NCBI GenBank assembly: GCA_965279115.1
Contig: OZ257137.1
Coordinates: 3,286,001 to 3,350,000, forward strand
DNA length: 64,000 nt
Source: JAEUOS01 sp965279115
GTDB lineage: Bacteria > Pseudomonadota > Gammaproteobacteria > Burkholderiales > JAEUOS01
Reading direction: 5' to 3'
Shown: positions 34,782 to 42,455 of the stretch, piece after piece
Layout of the letters: the number at the start of each line of letters is the position of its first letter
Position numbering within the stretch: position 1 is the stretch's first letter
The notes under the pieces: model-generated
Seen by the model: only the letters and a program-made list of their open reading frames with translations
Databases searched by the model: none
What the model was told of the DNA's origin: nothing
Program-made: the position numbers and the translations under genes

Positions 34782-36847
34782 TCCGACCGCGAATGATCCC
34801 GGTTCTCCTGCTCAAGCACGGCGTCATCGTTCGCAGCCAGCTTTTCAGGGTGCATCAGGTGATAGGCAACCCGATGAGCACCGTCGAGCGATTGTCCGAC
34901 TGGAATGTCGATGAGCTGGTTCTCCTTGATATCAGCGCCGACGATTATCATGACTTGCGCCGCGACGACATCCAGCAGCGCTACCAGGGCACCAGCGCGG
35001 TCGATGTGTTGCGCGAGGTGGCGAAGGTGTGCTTCATGCCGCTCACCTTCGGGGGGCGCATCCGCACGCTCGACGATATCGCGGAACGTATATCCGCCGG
35101 CGCCGACAAGGTGTCGATCAATTCCGCGGCGCTCGCGGACCCTTCGTTGATCGAGCAGGCTTCAAGGCGTTTTGGTGCGCAATGCATCGTCGTATCGATA
35201 GACGCCCTGCGGCATCCCGACGGGAGGTACGAGGTCTACGGAGGGGATGGCAAGGTGGCCACTGGGCGCGATCCGGCCGACTGGGCGCGCGAGGTCGTTA
35301 AATCGGGGGCCGGCGAGATCCTGCTCAACTCCATCGACCGGGACGGTTCGGCGATGGGCTACGACCTCGAACTGATACGCCGCGTAACCGCGGTCGCCGA
35401 GGTCCCCGTGATTGCATGTGGCGGGGTGGGTGACTACGAGCATTTCGCGCCAGGCATCACGGCGGGCGGCGCGAGCGCGGTGGCTGCGGCCAACATATTC
35501 CATTTCTTCGAACTCAGCTATCCGATGGCCAAGCAGAAGGCCATCGACATGGGCGTTGCGATGCGGCCGGTCAAGCTGGACAGCCTCTGGCAACGCCGTG
35601 AGCCTGACTATGATCGGGTCGCGGAAGACGCGCGCGTGGCGGATCGGCGCGCACGTGCGGAGTCCGGCAACTATCTTGCCGCGCAGTCTCGGACGCAAAA
35701 GAGCGCGATCCGCTGGTGTACGCGCTGCGTGTATCCGTCGATCAGCGCGGCGCCCATGGAATTCGACGCCAACGGCGTCTGCATGGGCTGCCGGATGGCG
35801 GAGGTCAAGACCGCCATCGATCCCGGGGACTGGGTTCGGCGCAAGGAATTGCTGCGCGAAATACTGGAAAAGTACAGGTGCCGCGACGGTAGCCGGCATG
35901 ACGTCGTCATCGCTGTCAGCGGCGGCAAGGACAGCTGGTTCCAGACCCACGTGATCAAGCATGAGTTCGGGCTCAACCCCCTTCTGGTCACCTATGACGG
36001 CAACAACTGGACCGAACCGGGCTGGCGCAACATGGTGCGAATGCGCGAAGTTTTCGGTTGCGACCATGTCGTAGTACGGCCCTCCGTGGATGTCCTGAAG
36101 AAGCTCAATCGCCTGGCTTTCGAGATCATGGGCGACATGAACTGGCATGCCCACGTGGGCATCACCACCGCGCCGGTCCGGGTGGCCGTGCAGAACCGCA
36201 TTCCGTTGGTCATCTGGGGCGAGCATGGCTATCTCGACCTGTGCGGACAGTTCTCGATGGACGACTTCCCGGAAATGAGCTACCGCGACAGGCTTGAACA
36301 TTTTGCGCGGGGCTATGAGTGGAATTATTTTGTGGGCCGCGAGGGACTTTCCAGCGCTGACATGATCACGTGGAAATACCCCTCTGACCAGGAGATCTTC
36401 GACATCGACCTGCGTGGCATCTATCTCGGCAACTACGTCTACTGGGAAGCCAATGACCATACTAGGCTGATGGTCGAAAAATACGGCTTCGAAACCAGCG
36501 ATATTTCATTCGAGCGAACGTATCGGCGCATGTCGAATCTGGATGACATGCACGAGAACGGCGTCCATGACTACCTGAAGTACATCAAATTCGGCTATGG
36601 CCGGTGCACCGACCATGTATGCAAGGATGTGCGCGCCGGGCTCATGACGCGTGAGCGCGGCCTCGAACTGGTACGGCAGATGGACCACGTCAAGCCTTCC
36701 GACCTCAAGCGATGGCTGGAGTACACCGGCACGACCGAAGGCTGGTTCGACCGCATGGCCGATACGTTTCGTGATCCGAGGGTGTGGCGCATGGTGGACG
36801 GTCGATGGCAAAAGGACGAACTGCGCTCGCCCGGGGAGGTCAAGTGA
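34778..36847 (+). CDS. HisF-paralogue fused to an N-acetyl-sugar amidotransferase (HisF-WbuX)
   Basis: A 689-residue two-domain protein. Residues 1 to about 260 are a HisF-like beta barrel: it starts RMIPVLLLKHGVIVRS where true HisF has the catalytic Asp11 in CLDVKDG, and keeps the second Asp in VVSIDALRHPDG. Residues from about 305 on are a complete WbuX/WbpG-type enzyme: CTRC and CMGC zinc pairs, the PP-loop AVSGGKDSWFQ near residue 380, VIWGEHGYLDLCGQF and LKYIKFGYGR. Loss of the Asp11 position suggests the barrel is an ammonia conduit, not a cyclase. Separate genes encode these parts in P. aeruginosa. Fusion implies direct ammonia channelling for acetamidino-sugar formation. Confidence 0.9.
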   Translation: MIRPRMIPVLLLKHGVIVRSQLFRVHQVIGNPMSTVERLSDWNVDELVLLDISADDYHDLRRDDIQQRYQGTSAVDVLREVAKVCFMPLTFGGRIRTLDDIAERISAGADKVSINSAALADPSLIEQASRRFGAQCIVVSIDALRHPDGRYEVYGGDGKVATGRDPADWAREVVKSGAGEILLNSIDRDGSAMGYDLELIRRVTAVAEVPVIACGGVGDYEHFAPGITAGGASAVAAANIFHFFELSYPMAKQKAIDMGVAMRPVKLDSLWQRREPDYDRVAEDARVADRRARAESGNYLAAQSRTQKSAIRWCTRCVYPSISAAPMEFDANGVCMGCRMAEVKTAIDPGDWVRRKELLREILEKYRCRDGSRHDVVIAVSGGKDSWFQTHVIKHEFGLNPLLVTYDGNNWTEPGWRNMVRMREVFGCDHVVVRPSVDVLKKLNRLAFEIMGDMNWHAHVGITTAPVRVAVQNRIPLVIWGEHGYLDLCGQFSMDDFPEMSYRDRLEHFARGYEWNYFVGREGLSSADMITWKYPSDQEIFDIDLRGIYLGNYVYWEANDHTRLMVEKYGFETSDISFERTYRRMSNLDDMHENGVHDYLKYIKFGYGRCTDHVCKDVRAGLMTRERGLELVRQMDHVKPSDLKRWLEYTGTTEGWFDRMADTFRDPRVWRMVDGRWQKDELRSPGEVK

Positions 36848-37881
36848 CACAAGGCAATGATTCGGCTGCCGGATTGGGCGCACGGCTGAGCGAAGCCGAA
36901 CTATGCCCTGAGGACCTGCTGGCCGAGCAGGAGGCGGCGTTCGCGCGCGATATCGAGCGCCTGCATGCCCGGACCGGCGAGTTCGTCGAGGTTTCCTGTC
37001 CGGCGTGCGCGGAGACCGGGTCGCACGAGGCGTTCGGCAAATACGGGTTCGCGTTCCGCTCCTGTGTCAAGTGCAGGACGATCTACATGTCACCCAGACC
37101 GTCGCCCGAGGTCATGGGGGACTATTACGCGAATTCGGAGAACTACGCCTATTGGGCGAAGTACATCTTTCCCGCGTCGGAGTCGGCGCGCCGTGAAAAG
37201 ATCCACAAGCCCTGGCTGGAGCGCGTGGTCGGCTACTGCGACCGAAACGGTGTGCCACGCGGCACGCTCCTGGAGATCGGTCCGGGCTTCGGCACCTTCG
37301 CCGAGGTGGCGACCGCTTCCGGCAAGTTCGGACGTGTGGTGGCGGTCGAGCCCACGCCGGAGATGGCGGCAGCCTGTCGGGCACGCGGCGTGGAAGTGAT
37401 CGAGGCCCGCGTCGAGGATGCGGATTTGTCGGGCATAGGCCCGGTCGATGTGGTGGTTTCTTTCGAGGTGATCGAACATCTGTTCCGGCCGGCGGATCTG
37501 CCGAGGCAGGCGGCGCGGCTCCTCAAGCCCGGAGGCCTGCTGGTGGTGTCCTGCCCCAACGGGCTTGGATTCGACATTGCCATGCTCGGCGCGCGTTCGC
37601 AGGCGGTCGATGCCGAGCATGTCAATCTGTTCAACCCGGAATCACTTTCGATGCTTCTCGATGCGGCCGGATTCGAGGTGGTCGAGTCAGGTACGCCAGG
37701 GCGACTGGATGCCGAGATCGTTCGCGAGGTGGCGCTCAAGGAGGGTCCGGAATCGCTGCCGGACCCGTTCATGCGCCGGGTCCTCCTGGATGACTGGGAT
37801 ACGCTGGGTTGGCCCTTCCAGCAATTTCTGGCCTCCAACGGACTATCCTCGCACATGTGGGTCGCGGCCAGGCTGCGATGA
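36844..37881 (+). CDS. Class I SAM methyltransferase with N-terminal Cys pairs
   Basis: A 345-residue methyltransferase. The N-terminal 50 residues are charged and helical, followed by CPACAETGS and SCVKCRTIYMSPRPS, a likely zinc site. The SAM domain has TLLEIGPGFGTFAEVATASG, an acidic AVEPTPEMAAACRARG loop, VVSFEVIEHLFRPADL and LLVVSCPNGLGFDIAML. The start is GTG 36844, sharing bases with the fusion gene's stop (GTGA). It opens a row of three methyltransferases. Like the proteins at 25005 and 28683 it has the Cys-pair/SAM layout. A substrate in the glycan pathway is expected. Confidence 0.86.
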   Translation: MTQGNDSAAGLGARLSEAELCPEDLLAEQEAAFARDIERLHARTGEFVEVSCPACAETGSHEAFGKYGFAFRSCVKCRTIYMSPRPSPEVMGDYYANSENYAYWAKYIFPASESARREKIHKPWLERVVGYCDRNGVPRGTLLEIGPGFGTFAEVATASGKFGRVVAVEPTPEMAAACRARGVEVIEARVEDADLSGIGPVDVVVSFEVIEHLFRPADLPRQAARLLKPGGLLVVSCPNGLGFDIAMLGARSQAVDAEHVNLFNPESLSMLLDAAGFEVVESGTPGRLDAEIVREVALKEGPESLPDPFMRRVLLDDWDTLGWPFQQFLASNGLSSHMWVAARLR

Positions 37882-37891
37882 GGAAAAGACA

Positions 37892-38800
37892 ATGACCAAA
37901 GATGCGCAAACCAAGGCGGCCGAGACGGCCGTGCGCAATTGCTACTCGACCTGGGCTGAAAGCTACTTCAGGGACTATTACACCGGCAACGCCTATCCTC
38001 CGGTGCATGTCGATCTCGTGCGCAGGCTCATCACCACCAGCGGCGCGCGAACCCTGCTTGACGCCGGCTGTGGCCCCGCATCCATGCTGCGCGGCCTGGC
38101 CGACCTGGGCCTGGAGTTGTACGGCTTCGACCTGACACCTGAAATGGTCGAAGTCGCGACCCGGGTGGCCGGCGAAATCGGCATGCCTGCCGGCCGCATC
38201 TGGCAGGGCAGCGTAGCCGATGCGGAAGCGTTTCGGCCACGTGGTGCCGACGTCAGCTTTGACGCATCGATCTGTGTGGGCGTGTTTCCGCATATTCCCG
38301 AACAGATCGAAGACGAAGTCATCGCCAATTTGCGCAATTCGGTGCGCCCCGGGGGGCTGGTAGCCGTCGAGGCGCGCAACCAGCTTTTCGGCCTGTTCAC
38401 GCTCAACCGCTATTCCTTCGACCTGTTTGCCGATCAACTCGTCCGGGTAGAAGGCCTGCGCGACGCAGGCGCGCCGGCGTCGCTCGATGCGATCCTCGAC
38501 GAACTCAGGCAGCGCTTTCGCATGGACGTGCCGCCGGTCCGGCAGGGCAAGAGCGGCGAACCGGGATATGACGAAGTGCTTTCGCGCACCCACAATCCCT
38601 TCGAATTGCAAAAGCGCTTTGCCGCCGCCGGCTTTGCCGACATCCGCGTGCATTTCTATCATTACCACTGCCTGCCACCGATGTTCGAGGCGGCGGCGCC
38701 GGAGTTCTTCAGGAAGGCCAGTCTCGCCATGGAGGATCCTTCCGACTGGCGCGGCCACTTCATGGCCTCGGCATTCTTTGTCACCGGAACCAGGGCGTGA
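37892..38800 (+). CDS. Class I SAM methyltransferase
   Basis: A 302-residue methyltransferase without a Cys-pair domain. TLLDAGCGPASMLRGLADLG near residues 53-72 is the SAM loop, followed by LYGFDLTPEMVEVATRVAGE with the ribose-binding acidic strand and the hydrophobic SICVGVFPHIPEQIEDEVI. The C-terminus has QKRFAAAGFADIRVHFYHYH, common in sugar and small-molecule methyltransferases. The ATG at 37892 follows an AGGAAA ribosome site; the long upstream opening overlaps the previous gene and is ignored. The next methyltransferase overlaps its stop (GTGA). Confidence 0.86.
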   Translation: MTKDAQTKAAETAVRNCYSTWAESYFRDYYTGNAYPPVHVDLVRRLITTSGARTLLDAGCGPASMLRGLADLGLELYGFDLTPEMVEVATRVAGEIGMPAGRIWQGSVADAEAFRPRGADVSFDASICVGVFPHIPEQIEDEVIANLRNSVRPGGLVAVEARNQLFGLFTLNRYSFDLFADQLVRVEGLRDAGAPASLDAILDELRQRFRMDVPPVRQGKSGEPGYDEVLSRTHNPFELQKRFAAAGFADIRVHFYHYHCLPPMFEAAAPEFFRKASLAMEDPSDWRGHFMASAFFVTGTRA

Positions 38801-39498
38801 TCAGCGCGGACGGTGCGCTCAAATACAGCATCTGGGAGCACAGCGCCACGGTGCGGGACCTGTACGCGCGCCGCTGCCGCATGCAGGCGGAGGAGATGAC
38901 CTGCCATGCGCAGGCCGTCGAACTCCTGTCCCCGCACTTGAAGACCGGGGATGTGCTGCTGGATGCCGGTTGCGGCAGTGGCTACCTTTTTCACTCCTTT
39001 CGCAGTCGTGGCTTGAAGATCAACTATCTCGGGATCGACCCCAGCCCATCGCTGATCGGGATCGGTCGCGAGATCCTGCCCGCCTACGGCCTGGAGCGCG
39101 AGTGCCTTCAGGTCATGCGCATCGATGAGCTTGACGGGGAAGTCGATCATTCCTTGTGCATCAACGTGCTTTCGAATATCGACAACTACCATCGGCCACT
39201 CGAGCGACTGTTGCGGATATCGCGCCGCAGCGTGGTGTTGCGCGAATCGCTTTGTGCCGAAGGCAACTACAGCTATGTGACGGATCATTACCTCGACCAA
39301 GGTATCGACCTGAAAGTCCATGTCAACACCTACCCGCTGGGGGAAGTCGAGGCCTTCGTGCGGTCCTATGGATTCTCGGTCGAGGTCGTGGCCGACAAAC
39401 GCGCGGGCGATGGTCCCGAAATGGTGATCGATCATCCGCACTACTGGAAGTTTCTCGTATGCACAAGAATGGACACGGCGCACGTTGCGCCGCGGTGA
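38797..39498 (+). CDS. Class I SAM methyltransferase
   Basis: A 233-residue methyltransferase. It begins ISADGALKYSIWEHSATVRD, then VLLDAGCGSGYLFHSFRSRG near residues 51-70 (SAM loop), LGIDPSPSLIGIGREI (ribose binding), and CINVLSNIDNYHRPLERLLR. The GTG start overlaps the preceding stop. It is the third methyltransferase in a row, and the next gene is the AsnB-like protein lacking its glutaminase cysteine. Whether the three act on one sugar or on different ones is unknown; the row suggests successive O- or C-methyl decorations. Confidence 0.83.
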   Translation: MISADGALKYSIWEHSATVRDLYARRCRMQAEEMTCHAQAVELLSPHLKTGDVLLDAGCGSGYLFHSFRSRGLKINYLGIDPSPSLIGIGREILPAYGLERECLQVMRIDELDGEVDHSLCINVLSNIDNYHRPLERLLRISRRSVVLRESLCAEGNYSYVTDHYLDQGIDLKVHVNTYPLGEVEAFVRSYGFSVEVVADKRAGDGPEMVIDHPHYWKFLVCTRMDTAHVAPR

Positions 39499-39502
39499 CC
39501 GA

Positions 39503-41350
39503 ATGTCGCGAATAGCCGGTCTCGTACAAACCGCCCGCGACCCTGCCGCCGGGCAGTCGGTTCAGCAGATGCTGGCGCACATGGCGCGGTCCGGCGATGT
39601 TCCGTATGTCGGCAGCGCGGGCGGTGCGGCGCTAGGCTGGTGTGGCAATGGTGTGCAGCGATTGGCCGCGCGCGGTGATCTGACGGTGGTGCTCGACGGC
39701 GCGGTATTCAATCACCGGGATTTTGGCGGCAAAGCGCAGGACGGGGCCGCGCTTGTTCTGGACCTGGTGGCCGAACGTGGTTTCGAGGCGGCGATGCGTG
39801 CGATTAATGGCGACTTCGCGGTTGGCCTCCATGACGCATCATCCGACACGCTTTGGCTGGCCCGTGATCGGGTGGGTGTGAAACCGCTCTACTATGCGAC
39901 GCAACCGGAGGGGCTCGCGTTTGCGTCCAGGCCGGTTGCGCTGCTGAATCAACGTGGGGTGAGCCGGCGGGTGAATCGCCGTTTTGCCGCGCTCTTCGCT
40001 GCCTCGCACTACCGGACCTTCGACAACGATCCACAGGCCAGTCCGTTTGCCGATGTGTCGCAACTTCCAGCAGCCCACCTGCTGGAATGGCGTGCTGGCA
40101 GAATCGTCCGGATGGTGCCTTACTGGTCGTTGACGGAAGCGCCGGAATGGGAAGGCAGCCTTGAAGAACTGGCTGCCCGATATCGAGAATTGTTGATGGA
40201 CGCGGTGAAAATCCGCCTAGATGCCGCGCGAAACCCGGCGTTCACGCTTTCCGGCGGCATGGACTCTTCATCGGTCCTGGCATGCGCCGTGGAGGCGTCG
40301 GGTGCCCGGCAGGACGCGTACTCATCAGTCTACGAAGACAAGACCTTCGATGAGAGCGCGGAAATCCGCTCCATGCTGGATCAGACCGTCAGGCAATGGC
40401 ACCAGGTCCGTATCGGTACGCCGGACGTGCCCGCGCTGGTGGCGCGCATGGTGCGCGCTCATGACGAGCCGGTTGCCACGGCGACCTGGTTGTCCCATTT
40501 CCTGATCTGCGGCGAGGTGGCGCAAGACGGATTCGCGTCGTTGTTTGGCGGGTTGGGTGGCGACGAACTCAACGCCGGGGAGTACGAATACTTCTTCTTC
40601 CATTTCGCGGACATGCACCTGCAGGGGCGCGAAGCCGAACTCGGGCAGGAAGTGCGGCGCTGGGTGGAGTACCACGACCATCCGATCTATCGCAAGAGCA
40701 TGGACGTGGTGGAGGCGCACTTCCGGCGGGTTGTCGATTTCGCCCGCGCAGGCCGCTGCCTGCCCGACCGGGCCAGACTGGACCGCTACCTGCCCGCTCT
40801 GAATCCGGAGTTTTTCCGCCTCGACGATTTCGTACCGGTGATGGACGCGCCGTTTGGTTCCTATCTGAAGAACCGCACGTTCCAGGACATCTTTCGCGAG
40901 ACGGCGCCGTGCTGCCTGCGGGCCGAGGACCGGCAGGCAGCCGCGTTCGGGCTGGAGCATTTCGACCCGTTCTTCGACTACAGATTGCTCGAGTTCATGT
41001 TTCGTGTGCCCGGCAGCATGAAGATCCGCAACGGCGTCACCAAGATTCTCCTGCGCGAGGCGATGCGAGGGGTCTTGCCGGAGGAGACGCGTACCCGGGT
41101 CAAGAAGACCGGCTGGAACGCACCTGCGCACGTGTGGTTTTCCGGGTCCAACCTTGAATGGCTGAGGGATACAATCGCATCTCGCGAGTTCTCGGCTCGG
41201 GGCATCTATTCACAGCCGGAGCTGTTGCGACTCCTTGCCGAGCATGACCGGATTGTCGGGGGGGCGGAATTGCGTGACAACCACATGATGTTCCTCTGGC
41301 AGTTGGTCAATCTTGACACCTGGGCGCGTGAATTGCGCGTCGAGTTCTGA
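39503..41350 (+). CDS. AsnB-like synthase lacking the glutaminase nucleophile Cys
   Basis: A 615-residue protein with the layout of asparagine synthase B, but the mature N-terminus reads MSRIAGL instead of MCGI: the catalytic Cys is absent. The glutaminase-like domain is otherwise recognisable (FNHRDFG, DRVGVKPLYYA). The synthase domain keeps the PP-loop LSGGMDSSS near residue 248 and FGGLGGDELNAG. Loss of the nucleophile is typical of beta-lactam synthetase-type or ammonia-independent relatives, so it may form an amide/lactam or use another amine. ATG 39503 is chosen; starts upstream (39485) place no Cys either. A sequencing or start error is unlikely, since neither alternative restores MCGI. 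Confidence 0.85.
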   Translation: MSRIAGLVQTARDPAAGQSVQQMLAHMARSGDVPYVGSAGGAALGWCGNGVQRLAARGDLTVVLDGAVFNHRDFGGKAQDGAALVLDLVAERGFEAAMRAINGDFAVGLHDASSDTLWLARDRVGVKPLYYATQPEGLAFASRPVALLNQRGVSRRVNRRFAALFAASHYRTFDNDPQASPFADVSQLPAAHLLEWRAGRIVRMVPYWSLTEAPEWEGSLEELAARYRELLMDAVKIRLDAARNPAFTLSGGMDSSSVLACAVEASGARQDAYSSVYEDKTFDESAEIRSMLDQTVRQWHQVRIGTPDVPALVARMVRAHDEPVATATWLSHFLICGEVAQDGFASLFGGLGGDELNAGEYEYFFFHFADMHLQGREAELGQEVRRWVEYHDHPIYRKSMDVVEAHFRRVVDFARAGRCLPDRARLDRYLPALNPEFFRLDDFVPVMDAPFGSYLKNRTFQDIFRETAPCCLRAEDRQAAAFGLEHFDPFFDYRLLEFMFRVPGSMKIRNGVTKILLREAMRGVLPEETRTRVKKTGWNAPAHVWFSGSNLEWLRDTIASREFSARGIYSQPELLRLLAEHDRIVGGAELRDNHMMFLWQLVNLDTWARELRVEF

Positions 41351-41356
41351 GGCGAT

Positions 41357-42427
41357 ATGTCGGTAGCTATTGAAAGTCGTTCGCGTTTACGTGCTTCCAT
41401 CAGCATTGCCTCAGCATCGTTTCGACTGGCTGTCGGCATGATGGCGTACAAGGTCAGTGGACGAACACCGGCGTTCGCGTATCAGAGCATGATACGTCTC
41501 TTTACTTTGACCTCCGGTCGATCAAACGACTTGCTGGCGAAGGCAATCGGATGGTTTCGCAAGCCCTATCCGATCGATGGCGTGGAGGGAGTTCTTGGTT
41601 TCAGGAACCGCGCCGATATGGAGCGGGTCCTGGCGCAACTTACCAAGGATGGTTATTGCGTTTTCGACAGGCAATTGCCTGTCGAACTCTGTGATCGCCT
41701 CTTGCGTTTCGCATTAACTCAACCTTGCAGACCACGTGCGACGGACACTTCCGGTCCGGTCGCTGATCTCCCGCCAGCTCCCTATCCTCGTGCCGCGCCG
41801 CAGGCGATCATCTACGATTTTTCGCCGGGCGACATGATCAACAACGAGGCGGCCCAGGAGTTGATGTCGGACCGCTCGATCAATGCGCTGGCTGAGGCGT
41901 ATCTCGGCGCGCGGCCCGTGCTCGATACAGTAAACATGTGGTGGACTACCGCGTATTCGCAACAGCCGGACCATACGGCGGCGCAGCTGTATCACTTCGA
42001 CATGAACCATGTACGCTGGCTCAAGTTCTTTGTTTATCTCACCGATATGACGCCCGACGCCGGGCCGCATTGTTTTGTGGCGGGAACGCACAGGTCCGGC
42101 ATGATTCCACGCAAGTTCCTTTCGCAGGGATATGCGAGATTGTCGGACCAGGACATCGGGAATAGCTATCCTGAATCAGCCGTGCTCGAGTTCATGGGAG
42201 CGCGGGGCACGATCATCGTGGAAGATACGCGTGGCCTGCATAAGGGTAAGCCCGTCATTCGCGGTGATCGGCTGATGTTTGAACTTGAGTTCAGCAACAG
42301 CCTGTTTGGCGGGGCGGAGCGTGGTTCGGCCGAATTGCTGAAGATGCACAAGCCGTCATTCGGTCGCTTTGTCGGCAGGTACCCGAGAATCTTCTGTCGC
42401 TGGATAGGGTCCCGCACGCCGCTCTAG
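41357..42427 (+). CDS. Phytanoyl-CoA dioxygenase (PhyH)-family oxygenase
   Basis: A 356-residue protein with a PhyH-like Fe(II)/2-oxoglutarate fold. The facial triad candidates are the HFD of LYHFDMNHVRW (His, Asp) and the distal His of DTRGLHKGKPVIRGDRLMFE; the Arg of that last block would bind 2-oxoglutarate. The first ~85 residues are basic and not part of the core. It would hydroxylate or otherwise oxidise a lipid or sugar-linked substrate. It follows the Cys-less AsnB by six bases and precedes the ABC transporter. PhyH-like enzymes are widespread, so the substrate cannot be guessed; a glycan or lipid carrier modification is possible. Confidence 0.84.
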   Translation: MSVAIESRSRLRASISIASASFRLAVGMMAYKVSGRTPAFAYQSMIRLFTLTSGRSNDLLAKAIGWFRKPYPIDGVEGVLGFRNRADMERVLAQLTKDGYCVFDRQLPVELCDRLLRFALTQPCRPRATDTSGPVADLPPAPYPRAAPQAIIYDFSPGDMINNEAAQELMSDRSINALAEAYLGARPVLDTVNMWWTTAYSQQPDHTAAQLYHFDMNHVRWLKFFVYLTDMTPDAGPHCFVAGTHRSGMIPRKFLSQGYARLSDQDIGNSYPESAVLEFMGARGTIIVEDTRGLHKGKPVIRGDRLMFELEFSNSLFGGAERGSAELLKMHKPSFGRFVGRYPRIFCRWIGSRTPL

Positions 42428-42455
42428 GCGCGCATTGGCCAGGGTCTCCGCGGGC

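Noticed and set aside
34146..36847. Reading the HisH/HisF pair as histidine biosynthesis genes
   Set aside because: No other his genes are nearby, the HisF part lacks the Asp11 position and is fused to a sugar amidotransferase; this is a paralogous ammonia-supply system.
39485..39502. Alternative start for the Cys-less AsnB-like gene that might restore the catalytic Cys
   Set aside because: The upstream codons read MRRGDR and add no Cys at position 2, so the loss of the nucleophile stands.
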